From: Zoroaster sp. YZ-2022
Lineage: Eukaryota > Echinodermata > Asteroidea > Forcipulatida > Zoroasteridae
Direction: 5' to 3'
Assembly: GCA_029582265.1 (NCBI GenBank)
Contig: CM055828.1
Coordinates: forward strand, 28,908,618 to 28,972,617
Length of the DNA stretch: 64,000 nucleotides
The notes below the pieces were generated by a model. The model saw only the letters and a program-made list of their open reading frames with translations. It had not been told where the DNA came from and ran no database searches. The stretch's first letter is position 1; every line of letters begins with the position of its first letter. The translations under genes and the position numbers were made by a program. This document shows positions 56,301 to 64,000 of this stretch, in pieces.

Positions 56301-59300
56301 TAATAAATTAAATGGACCAGTTTTGCAGCTCGGTACAGAAGTTTAACTCTGTCATCACTCTGTAATTTTTTACTTATAAAAATGGCATTTTTTTCGAAAC
56401 TGATACCACAATTTGATACCACATACTACCTAGCGGTGTTCCATTAGTTATGTTCTACCATCCTGTGTGGTCAAACCTTAGATGTAGTAGGTGTTGAACC
56501 AACTCCTAAACTAGAGGGCTTTTCAGACTTTGCTCCTGGACTATCATATATGTGACCCGCTTTATCGAAATGAGGAATGTCCCCCAAATTTCACATTGAT
56601 ATGGATATCAACTTAAATAGAATTTAATGGGCTTTCTGATGATGCCAAACATTCATTTTTGGTTCATTTCATTCCTGTGTTAGGATGTGATAAATTGATA
56701 ATGTAATAATGCAGTCATGCACATTTTGTGAACTTTGGAAGCCCATTACATGTGCATGGAAACATGTGTTTGGGGGGACATTCCTCATTTTGATGGGGCA
56801 GGTCACATATTTTGCTTATAATACACAAATCTATGGGAATCATAATAAGGTTCATTTCCCACCAACAGACTGGTGACTTTCAAATTAGTGATTTTTTTTT
56901 TTTTTTTCATGGCCATTTTTTTTATTATCAGTCAGAGAACTGGACACAACATTTATGGAGTGTGAAAGGTCTACCAATTAATGAAACAAATGAATATCTT
57001 CATTCCACAAACCTCCAGGGAAGTCCTTAGGGTGGGTTTCACGTGACCATAGGCCGCGGAATGTCACAGTGTATTTGGCCGTGTCACAGGCGCAACATCT
57101 TACATTGGCATCATCCTCATCACCATTAGACTCAACTGCATCACCATCTGTCCCATCTGAGCAGGGGGGGGGGGGGGGGCGGGGGGGGCAACAGAAGGCA
57201 TGACAAGGGGTTAGAGAGAGAAAAAAAGTGACAACTATTTTGGATCTCAACTATTGTCAGATTGTGGTACTGATAAGAACTGTATGGGTGTTCTCTACGT
57301 TTCGACTAGCGCACTCTGGTCATCGTCAGGAGACTGAAGAGAGTTGGGAGATGCTTTTGGTTAAGGAGCTGCCCAAAGTTGTCAATATTTTCACGTACAA
57401 AGCGTACTATGGGGAGGGGCCTGGGAGGGTGGTAGGCAGCTGCGTTCTACTTTAGAAGGTGTTTAAAAATGTTGATATGGAGTGGACATGGAGTGCCATG
57501 GTCGAGAAGTTTAGTGCATCGGATTTGTGTTCTGATGGCTGAGTCGTCAGAATGTGGGTTCGAATCCCAACCGCGACCGGGGTACTTGTGTCCTTGAGCA
57601 AAACACTTTACCATAATTGCTTCTCTCCACCCAGGGGTAAATGGGTACCTGTGAGGGCAGAGTTGGTTGTTGTGTTTGACTCGCCCATATGCGCTGAAAT
57701 ATTGAGCTGTATACTCCCTAGGGAGCTGAGATGGTTTCAGGAATGATTTATGAGCCTGATGAGCAGGGCTAATAATGTAATGCGCCTTGAGCACCAGTTT
57801 GGTGGATACGTGTGCTATATAAGTCTACATTATTATTATTATTATATCTATAAACAACGGGAAAAAATTAAATTTGCATAAACCAAAATGTTGATAAGTA
57901 CTTCTTTGAGAGGAAGGGTGTCTGTACTACCTTGAAAATGTGGACAACTTTGGACGGCCCCTACATAAGTAGGCTCTTGTTAGAATCCTGTTTTGTTGGG
58001 CCGATTTTCTGTTAGTGCTCATTGGAATGTGTTGGATGCTCTTTTCAAAATGTGTACATTAAAATACCATTCAGACACGTGCATGTCACATGCATGGGTT
58101 TGGGGGAAACTCATTAACCCCTAACTACGTGTAGATAAGCATTGAGAAATAACAAACTTTATTAACCCTAACCACCCTGAATCCATCAAAATCCATCCCC
58201 TGTTTTGGAGGATTTCGGCGGATTCAGGATATCTCCACATTGAGCATATGACGGACTTTGATGGATTCAGGATTTCAATAGTTTTTAACTGCTTGATCAT
58301 GTTGGTTGATATATTTTGATGGATTATAGTTACATGTACTGTACATGTACAGCCAACACTTGTATGTGTTAGATTTTGATGGATTCTATGCAGCAACATA
58401 CTATACAAATTTTCATGTGAGCATGGTATCCTGAATCCGCCAAAATCCGCCAGAAATTTAGTGGTGGATTTTGGCGGATTCAGGATATGTCCAATATCTA
58501 CACTGGCGGATTCTGATGGATTCAGGACACCAGTATTTTGTGTGTGACAAAAATGGTGGATTTTGGTGGATTCAGGATACTTTCTAGTAAAAATACCCAA
58601 GGGGTTAGGGTTAAAATATATACAGAATACTACAATAAATACAGGTCTTAACATGTATCAAAAGAATACTAAATTGCTTTAAAAAATTAATTAAAAACAG
58701 TAAAAAAAATTTTTTTTTTAAATTGACATTGATGAAGAGTAATACACGTATTTTGATCACAGAAAAGTTAAAGTTTTTGAAAACATACAATTTTGTTTTT
58801 GTATCGAATTTTGTCATAACAAACCCTTACTACTATCATATTTTTATAAATATAATGTGGGGTAATTACTGAAAGTAATTTTTAAAACATTAATGTTTAT
58901 TCCTGATTTTGACGGGATGGTTTAAATCATACCAAACGAGGTTTACATACCATCTTCACAGAGCCATAGTGTCAACCCTTGCTCATCTTTGTACCATATC
59001 TGCTTCTTCTGAACTGCTGCCGCCCTAATAATAACATCAGAAAATCAAAAGTGGTGTTTAGGGAGAAGAGGTGAAAGACAAACACATTTCAGGGGTGTGA
59101 TTTGACAAAAGCAAACAAATCCTGAAAATGGGTAGCGGGGCCTGGGTCTCCCTTTGGTCTAGAGGACAAATCCCCCTTAACCTCCTGGATGTTTAATTTT
59201 GGAGGATTTACAGACTCTCCACATCCTCACAAACAATAAACTAGAGGTTTGGGCACAATACAGGCTACTTCTTTCTTTCTTTCCTTGGTGGCTACTTCTC

Positions 59301-60087
59301 TTCTTTCAAAAAGATTTTGAGGCAAAGGGAGATTTGTAAAAAAATTATGAAATCAGGAAAAATCCTGAGAAATCACAGGTCTGGGATTTACAGAGTTAGG
59401 CGAAGTATAGATGATGGGGGAAGGATGAAGGATGAAAGAAGGGAATGAAAGGAAGGGTTGAAGATAAGGATGAGATTGAAAGCAGAGATGAGTACGGATG
59501 GAAATTAATCGAAAGAAGGACCATCCGGTTGGTAAGTGTGACGTCATTTTAATATAAGCCCTGCCTCCTTCAAATGGCATGGTTCCAAAAACATTCTGCT
59601 CGTGTACAACATTGCATTACCCACTTTTTTCTTTTTAGAATTACAAAAGATATCGTAAACTGTTTCCCAAAAGAATAGAATCTAACTAATGGCTACTATT
59701 TCAGTGACAGAATCATATTCAGATATTAAGATGAAATAAAGGTTCTCCGCAGTAAAGTATTCTTGTCTTGGAACCTCAAGTTAAAAGAAAATGTGAACAT
59801 ACCCGTACTGTACGCGCATGTATGATGCATCTACTTACAAAGAGGATAGAAGGGTGCCCTCAAGAAGATCTAGAGGAGGCAGAGGAGGGGGGGGGGGGCT
59901 TGAGACCAGTCAAAAGAAGAGAAAGCAGAAAAGGATTACGACAACTATATTACCTGAAGTTCACACAGCCAGTGCCGGTCGGTGGGGCAATCCATCTGAA
60001 AGTGACTGACGTCTTGGAGACCTTGGAAGCTTGCATGAGAACATGAGGACAGTCTTGAACCGTCTGCGTGAGGCGATCATCAATAAT
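45232..60087 (-). CDS. SPON1: F-spondin / spondin-1-like secreted matrix protein (5' partial, 10 coding exons)
   Basis: Exons in coding order: 59954-60087, 58951-59024, 57013-57156, 55338-55486, 53425-53673, 52246-52462, 51376-51576, 50072-50122, 47050-47223, 45232-45404 (stop at 45232-45234). All ten join in frame: 1566 nt, 521 residues. Domain order: C-terminal half of a Reeler domain (WIAPPTGTGCVNFR, then QKKQIWYKDEQGLTLWLCED); an acidic spacer; a spondin domain (CCACDTAKYTVTF, THPKDFPGG, WKYGGYASLGV, MIGPSPDW, LPWDAGTDSGVTF, ending near AILILERTDKRQYDDFGEVI); a linker rich in MPPK repeats; two thrombospondin type 1 repeats. TSR1 (EWGDWSECSRSCG) and TSR2 (DWDDWKPCSVTCG) keep WxxW and CxxS/TCG, the family's C-mannose and O-fucose sites. 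Vertebrate F-spondin has six TSRs, mindin one and no Reeler. The signal peptide and Reeler N terminus are not seen. Role inferred: extracellular matrix and cell adhesion. Confidence 0.93.
45476..45736 (-). mobile_element. Family D MITE copy
   Basis: TTAACCCTAACCACCCC to GGGGGTCAGGGTTAA, 261 bp, inverted relative to 24008-24277. In the spondin intron between the last two coding exons. Confidence 0.85.
46021..47013. mobile_element. TA-flanked TIR element (Tc1/mariner-like, non-autonomous)
   Basis: Left TIR CGTGACCCGCTCTATCATAA, continuing to GTCCCCCAA (about 37 bp), mirrored at 46975-47013. TA lies directly outside both ends (46019-46020, 47014-47015). It is 993 bp with no transposase frame. 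It ends only 36 bp from spondin exon 47050-47223, next to its 5' splice site. Confidence 0.8.
49554..49995. mobile_element. 442-bp TIR element with 4-bp ATAA duplication
   Basis: GGGTCATTCCATGAACGTGGGA at the left and TCCCACATTCATGGAATGACCC at the right, ATAA on both sides. It is a likely small relative of 11793-13888. It lies in the spondin intron between exons 47050-47223 and 50072-50122. Confidence 0.75.
50176..50365. mobile_element. Foldback MITE, GAGCTGCTAAGC family
   Basis: GCCAATTTCACAGAGCTGCT at the left, AGCAGCTCTGTCAAATTGGC at the right. GCTAAGCA repeats several times inside. 190 bp, next to the small spondin exon 50072-50122. Confidence 0.8.
51785..51915 (+). mobile_element. Penelope-like fragment, second subfamily
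   Basis: CTGATGA-T-GACTAG-AGCACA-CTAGTC-GAAATGTT at 51798-51830, followed by CGGCTCTTCTCAGAGCCACC and ATGGTGTACCCGCAAGAACT, which parallels the first subfamily's arrangement. Confidence 0.55.
52600..52800 (+). repeat. Dispersed repeat with GAAAC hairpin
   Basis: Related to 31900-32130: CTTTTGTCCGGTCCCAGGAC, then GAACCTGCTAGGTTCGAAAC and AAGGCCAATAACC. Lies just upstream (on the gene's strand) of spondin exon 52246-52462. Confidence 0.5.
53272..53393. repeat. (AAAT)n microsatellite
   Basis: AAATAAAT tetranucleotide run with occasional ACAT variants, about 120 bp, 32 bp from spondin exon 53425-53673. Confidence 0.95.
54190..54290 (+). repeat. L2-type retroelement tail
   Basis: TGTAAAGCGCTGTGATACCG, then GTGCTATATAAATGCC and (ATTGT)n, the common end of L2/CR1 LINEs and their SINEs. 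Confidence 0.6.
54757..54962 (+). repeat. 12-bp minisatellite (TTTGTCTGCTTG)n, ~17 copies
   Basis: Near-perfect 12-bp repeats. Because 12 is a multiple of three and no frame holds a stop, long open frames appear in all three plus frames; they are not genes. Spondin intron. Confidence 0.95.
55092..55237 (+). mobile_element. tRNA-Leu SINE, 3' truncated
   Basis: GAGTGCCATGACCAAGCAGT head and GTGGGTTCAAATCCTGG B box, then CTTGTGTCCTT and an abrupt shift to a T-rich end. Confidence 0.8.
56551..56807. mobile_element. Short TA-flanked MITE with the same TIRs as 46021-47013
   Basis: TGTGACCCGCTTTATCGAAA through GTCCCCCAA at the left, mirrored at the right, TA on both sides, 257 bp. It is probably an internal deletion derivative of the 993-bp element. 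Confidence 0.82.
57157..57190 (-). promoter_or_regulatory. C-tract 3' splice site of a spondin exon
   Basis: On the minus strand, two long C runs separated by one G, then TGCTCAG, directly before exon 57013-57156. The polypyrimidine tract is nearly all C rather than T; the plus strand carries the matching G runs. Confidence 0.7.
57290..57345 (-). mobile_element. Penelope-like fragment, third copy type
   Basis: On the minus strand 57331-57295 reads CTGACGA-T-GACCAG-AGTGCG-CTAGTC-GAAACGTA, then GAGAAC. Short; it lies 130 bp before a spondin exon. Confidence 0.5.
57489..57845 (+). mobile_element. tRNA-Leu SINE, full length
   Basis: GAGTGCCATGGTCGAGAAGT head, GGGTTCGAATCCCAACC B box, complete body and tail, ending (ATT)n. 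Spondin intron. Confidence 0.88.
58162..58614 (+). mobile_element. Family D-related MITE with dense GGATTTTGG motifs
   Basis: TTAACCCTAACCACCCTGAA at the left and GGGGTTAGGGTTAA at the right, 453 bp. The interior repeats GGATTTTGATGGATTCAGGA-type blocks and their complements about ten times. Spondin intron between exons 57013-57156 and 58951-59024. Confidence 0.83.
59091..59386 (+). repeat. Dispersed repeat, GGTGTGATTTGAC family
   Basis: Same blocks as 42303-42566, including GGATGTTTAATTTTGGAGGA and CTTGGTGGCTACTTCTCTTC, with a ~30-bp insert. Confidence 0.65.
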
Positions 60088-60402
60088 CTGTAATAGAAGA
60101 TGGGGATATCAAATGTTGAATTTGTACTGCATTGTTGGACACTTTAATGTTAGTTCTGGATTTCCCCCCAACCCGCTTGACACACTGCCGACAGGTGTAC
60201 AGCCTGAATATCACACACAGCAGGTACACAGTGCTGTCACATTTGATATCTGTTTCAAAGAAAGACTGCCAGGATGGCTCAAGGACTTTGAGGAATCATC
60301 AAGTGAGCTACAGAAGAATAAATTTACACCTCTCCAGACCTACATATAATACATGTAATGATCATGAGATGCATTGAGAAAGCTGTGATCTGTTGTTATA
60401 TT

Positions 60403-60937
60403 AATAATAATAATAATCATAATAATGTGTGGACTTATATAATAATAATAATAATAATAATGTGTGGACTTATATAGCGCACGTATCCACCAACTAAGTG
60501 GTGCTCAAGGCGCATTCTTTTTTACGTGTATTACACAACACACGGGACCTACGGCTTTACGTCCCATCCGAAGGACGAAGCAATTATGGTTAAGTACCTT
60601 AACGTATCCACCAACTGAGTGGTGCTCAAGGCGCATTATATTATTACCCCTGCTCATAAGGCTCATAAGGCTCATAAATCATTCCTGAAACCATCTCAGC
60701 TCCCTGGGGAGTATACAGCTCAATTGCTGCCATTACAGCGCATATAGGGCTAATCAACCAACTCTGCCCTCACAGGTACCCATTTAACCCCTGGGTGGAG
60801 AGAAGCAATTATGGTTACATGTACATGTAAGTGTCTTGCTCAAGGACACAAGTGTCACGGCCGGGTTTCGAACCCACATTCTGCTGCTAACACCAGAACT
60901 TGATTCCGGTAAGCTAGACCGCTCGGCCACAACACTC
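60403..60937 (-). mobile_element. Composite tRNA-Leu SINE with two tails
   Basis: In minus-strand order: head, full body and most of a tail; then a second body of the CTTCGGATGGGACGTAAAGC type with its own tail and (ATT)n. The two tails are direct repeats. It shows the same two body types as 14076-14611 in another order. Confidence 0.82.
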
Positions 60938-61040
60938 ATATTGATGGAGTTGCATTGAAAGCCTCAAAGAACACACGCCCACATGGGATTTCACTATAAT
61001 AATAAAGTCAAACCCTCTCTGTTTTATGGTCCTTAATTAA

Positions 61041-61416
61041 TTAACCCTCCTACTTCTGGTACCTTTTTCATACAAGTTGATCCACCATTTGAAACCATTC
61101 GCTTTTGTGGTTTTGAATGGTGAAATAACCGTGTACAGTATTGATTTCCCCCAAATGGTTTTGAATGGTAGGTCAGCTAATACATAACCTTGTTTGGATC
61201 TTTCCAAATGGTAGTACAGCTAATACAAAACCTTGTTTGGATACTTCTAAGTGGTGAATCAATGGACCCTCTATGCATTTGAATGGATTTGAATGGTAGT
61301 AAAGCTTGCTACCAACACTGTTCAAATGGTATCACCATGTGTGTACAAAACCAATGGGCATTTTGGTAAGTGGAAATTTTGAATGGTTTCAAATGGTCTA
61401 TCAGTAGGAGGGTTAA
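61041..61416 (+). mobile_element. Family B MITE copy
   Basis: TTAACCCTCCTAC to GTAGGAGGGTTAA, 376 bp, almost identical to 1743-2121 apart from a few indels. That suggests recent movement. Confidence 0.87.
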
Positions 61417-61570
61417 ACTGGAAAAAAAACTTTAAGGAAGCACAAATTGTGATACAAACACTCGTGTACACATGCATTTTAGTGTATGACATACATGTAA
61501 AACACAATAAAGGGGGCCACTTTGCAAAATGTATTCATTTTTGCTGGTAGCCCGTTTGCTTGGCACCTCT

Positions 61571-62945
61571 ATAATAATAATAATAATAAAGATTTATAGC
61601 GCGCACATATCCACCCTGCTGGGCGCTCAAGGCGCGGAAACAAAGATAAAAACATGAATACAAACAATATACAATGATAACATAGGGAAAAATTATGTAC
61701 TGAGATACACGTACCTACAATGGAATTACAAATATACATCATCTTTGAAGAATTGTGACATAAGATGAGTTTTAAGCATCGACTTAAATCTAGTTATACT
61801 ATGACAAGATTTGAGTTTAGTTGGAAGATGATTCCAGAGTCTCGGAGCGCGACAGAAAAAGACCTATCACCCCAGTTCCCGCTTTTGATGTTGGTTCCTT
61901 TAGGAGTGACATGTTGCTGGAGCGCAAATTGCGTGATGGAGTGTAGACTTTAAGCAGTTCAGAAATATAAATTGGAGCAATGTTATTAAAAGATTTGTGA
62001 ACAATTAGCATAAGTTTAAAAACAATTCTCTGTGAAACAGGAAGCCAGTGCAGTTCTTTCAAGATTGGCGTGATATGGCATGACTTTTTGGACAAAGTCA
62101 CAACACGAGCTGCTGTGTTTTGTATGTTCTGAAGACGAGATATTTGATTCTGCGGAGACCGTAGAGTAGAGCATTCCCGTTATCGAGGCGTGATGTGACA
62201 AACGCATGAATAATTTGTTCAGTAGCACTTTTATTCAAGTATTTCCTTATTCGGCTGATATTTCTGATATGAAATGATGATATCACGAACAATGTTGGAG
62301 ATATGAGGTTTTAAAGTCATTGTCGAGTCAAATATAACACCCAAATTACGTGCTTGTGATGAGGGGTTATCTGCAGTCACCAATTGCAATAGATGGAAGA
62401 GAAACTTTAGACAATTGCTGACGTGATCCAAATAGAACAAATTCTGTTTTTTCGTCGTTCAATTTCAGGAAGTTTGTCTCATCCAACTTCGAATCTCTTG
62501 AATACATTTCTCCAGTGTTGTAATGCAGGAATCGGCAGGTTCTTGAGAAGATTTAAAAGTAATGTAGAGCTGCGTGTCATCAGCGTAGACATGGTAATTT
62601 AAATTATACTTCAAAATGATATCACGAACTGGAAACGTATAAACAGTAAACCACTGTGGGCCGAGCACGGAGCCTTGGGGTACAGAATAGTCAAGAATAA
62701 CAGGCTCGGAGGTGGCATTACCAATACAAACATGCTGAGGCCTATTTAAAAGGTAGGACTTACACCAATCCAGGGCTGTGTCATGTATTCCAAGATGATA
62801 TTGCAGGCGGAAGAGAAGGATTTTGTGATCGACCGTGTCAAAAGCGGCGCTTAAGTCTAACAAAACTAATGCAGTGATTTTTCCATCATCCATGGCAGAT
62901 AAAATGTCATTGTTGACGCGGAGAAGAGCAGTTTCCGTTCCGTTC
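61571..62945 (-). mobile_element. 5'-truncated, broken non-LTR retrotransposon (CR1/L2 group)
   Basis: On the minus strand, an open stretch at 62893-62465 reads as the palm of a non-LTR reverse transcriptase: ALVLLDLSAAFDTVDH, then PQGSVLGP, then YADDTQLY with the catalytic YADD box. Downstream, in shifted frames, come NLGVIFDSTMTLKPHI (62440-62231), ATEQIIHAFVTSRLDNGNALLYGL (62292-62098) and ILKELHWLPVSQRI (62101-61817), the usual C-terminal blocks of CR1/L2-type LINEs. Changing frame at least twice shows it is dead. There is no endonuclease or ORF1, so it was truncated on insertion. Its 3' end (61571-61650) is GCGCCTTGAGC, then GTGCGCGCTATAAATC and an (ATT)n tail, shared with the SINEs in this window. 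Confidence 0.93.
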
Positions 62946-63204
62946 TATGAACAGATTGCATCATAGACATCTAAATATAGAATAATTAATTTAGGCTCAT
63001 TTCATGAGCTGACTTGAGGCAAGACTAGACACTGAAGTAAGTACGATCTATGCGACAATATGTCACACCAATACATGCATGCCCTGCTGTTACACCTTTT
63101 CATGGGACTATTGTCTATTTTTACACATGCAGGATGTCACTAATTATGTTTATTTCAAAAGCTGACTATCTCTGTTGATCCATGTAATATTGAGGTACAC
63201 TGTT

Positions 63205-63665
63205 CATACGACATAAAACACAATAAAGGGGGCCACTTTGCATCCGTCACGTTAGCAGTTTTTCCAATGGTTGTTATTTATTTTTAAGTACCTGAAACCG
63301 ACCAAAAAGTGTTTCAACATGTGAATGGACATGCAGGCTTATACTAGAACTAATTTGAGTTGATTTATTTTACTTTTTTATTTTTTTATTTATTATTTCA
63401 CCCTCAAATTTCCATAAAAATTGGACGGAAAAAGTTACCTTACTTTTCCGTCCATTTGTTGATGGAAATTTTAGGGTAATTAAAAAAATAATAGTAATAA
63501 TCAACTCAAATTATCTTTAGGATAAGCATGCATGTCTATTCAAATGTTGAAAGTCTTTTTGGGTGGTTTCAGATATTTAAAAAAAAATTACAACCATTAG
63601 AAAAACTGCTAACGTGACGGTAGGAAAGTGGCCCCCTTTATTGTGTTTTACATGTATGTCGTATG
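63205..63665. repeat. 460-bp palindrome with GGGGGCCACTTT ends
   Basis: CATACGACAT ... ACACAATAAAGGGGGCCACT at the left is mirrored by AGTGGCCCCCTTTATTGTGT ... ATGTCGTATG at the right. The centre is TTGGACGGAAAAAG / CTTTTCCGTCCA near 63430-63450. A one-arm fragment is at 61485-61530. Confidence 0.78.
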
Positions 63666-64000
63666 AAAGACTCATACATGTTTGCACAAAGATTCATTTC
63701 AATTATAGCTTTCTGAGAGAAAGATGGAAAATATTTTGGTGTCAGTCAAGAACACACCGATACTTTAAGGATTTTACATATATGTTTCTTTTCATTCATA
63801 TCAGGGTATGGTTTTCATGACATCCATCAAGGATGTCATTCAAATTATACATATGTGTCATCAGACACTGCCATACCTGACATGTACGGTACGCACACTT
63901 GTACTACAGATCTACACGTTTCGTACATTTAAATTCATTTTTAAGTTTCAATTTCCTAAAGTTAACAACTTCTGAACACCCGATAGCTTTGCAATAATGC

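Larger units (their letters stand above)
60088..64000. other. Upstream flank of the visible spondin exons
   Basis: No further spondin exon was recognised on the minus strand here, so the signal peptide and N-terminal Reeler exons are probably beyond the window. The stretch holds a composite SINE (60403-60937), a CATTTGAA-type MITE (61041-61416), the broken LINE (61571-62945) and a 460-bp palindrome (63205-63665). The plus-strand open frame at 60068-60349 has coding-like composition but no recognised family. Confidence 0.6.

Noticed and set aside
60068..60349. 93-codon plus-strand open frame
   Set aside because: Overlaps the splice-acceptor side of a spondin exon on the other strand; no family recognised; left as unexplained.
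61817..62893. Reverse transcriptase as a working gene
   Set aside because: At least two frame changes, no endonuclease and no 5' part; it is a dead fragment.
1..64000. CRISPR arrays, operons, prokaryotic promoters or terminators
   Set aside because: The window is eukaryotic; direct repeats present are satellites or transposons without CRISPR-like spacer structure.

Overview
The window is nuclear DNA from an intron-rich metazoan. It carries three split protein genes with GT-AG introns, dozens of short DNA transposons, tRNA-derived SINEs and a CR1/L2-type LINE. The three proteins are close to vertebrate orthologues, and one has a Reeler-spondin-TSR architecture. The DNA is AT-rich and full of short ACATGTACATGT runs. 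I read this as a marine deuterostome invertebrate, most likely an echinoderm; species cannot be fixed from the sequence alone. No prokaryotic, viral or organellar genes are visible.

Layout. (1) 592-7913, plus strand: transaldolase (TALDO1), eight coding exons; the first coding exon lies before the window. (2) 10495-35803, plus strand: complete glutamine-dependent NAD synthetase (NADSYN1), 18 coding exons, about 841 residues, with an extra basic, low-complexity C-terminal tail in the last exon. (3) 35804-45231: intergenic, no recognised gene. (4) 45232-60087, minus strand: F-spondin (spondin-1-like), ten coding exons seen; the signal peptide and first part of the Reeler domain are missing, probably beyond the window end. 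It has only two TSR repeats and a long Met-Pro-Pro-Lys repeat linker. (5) 60088-64000: SINEs, one TTAA-flanked MITE, a broken 5'-truncated LINE and a large palindrome. TALDO1 and NADSYN1 run head to tail; NADSYN1 and the spondin gene are convergent.

The first two genes are housekeeping enzymes (pentose phosphate pathway; last step of NAD synthesis) and the third encodes a secreted matrix protein. Nothing suggests they work as a unit.

Introns and spacers hold most of the unusual content: about eighteen TTAA-flanked piggyBac-like MITEs in several families, each built from a short motif repeated in both orientations; a nested hAT-like element with an 8-bp target duplication; elements with 4-bp ATNA or TA duplications; about a dozen copies of a tRNA-Leu-derived SINE whose 3' tail matches the local LINE; and scattered Penelope-like fragments carrying hammerhead-ribozyme-like motifs with a covarying stem II. 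All exon junctions were placed by eye from splice consensus, reading phase and recalled protein families.
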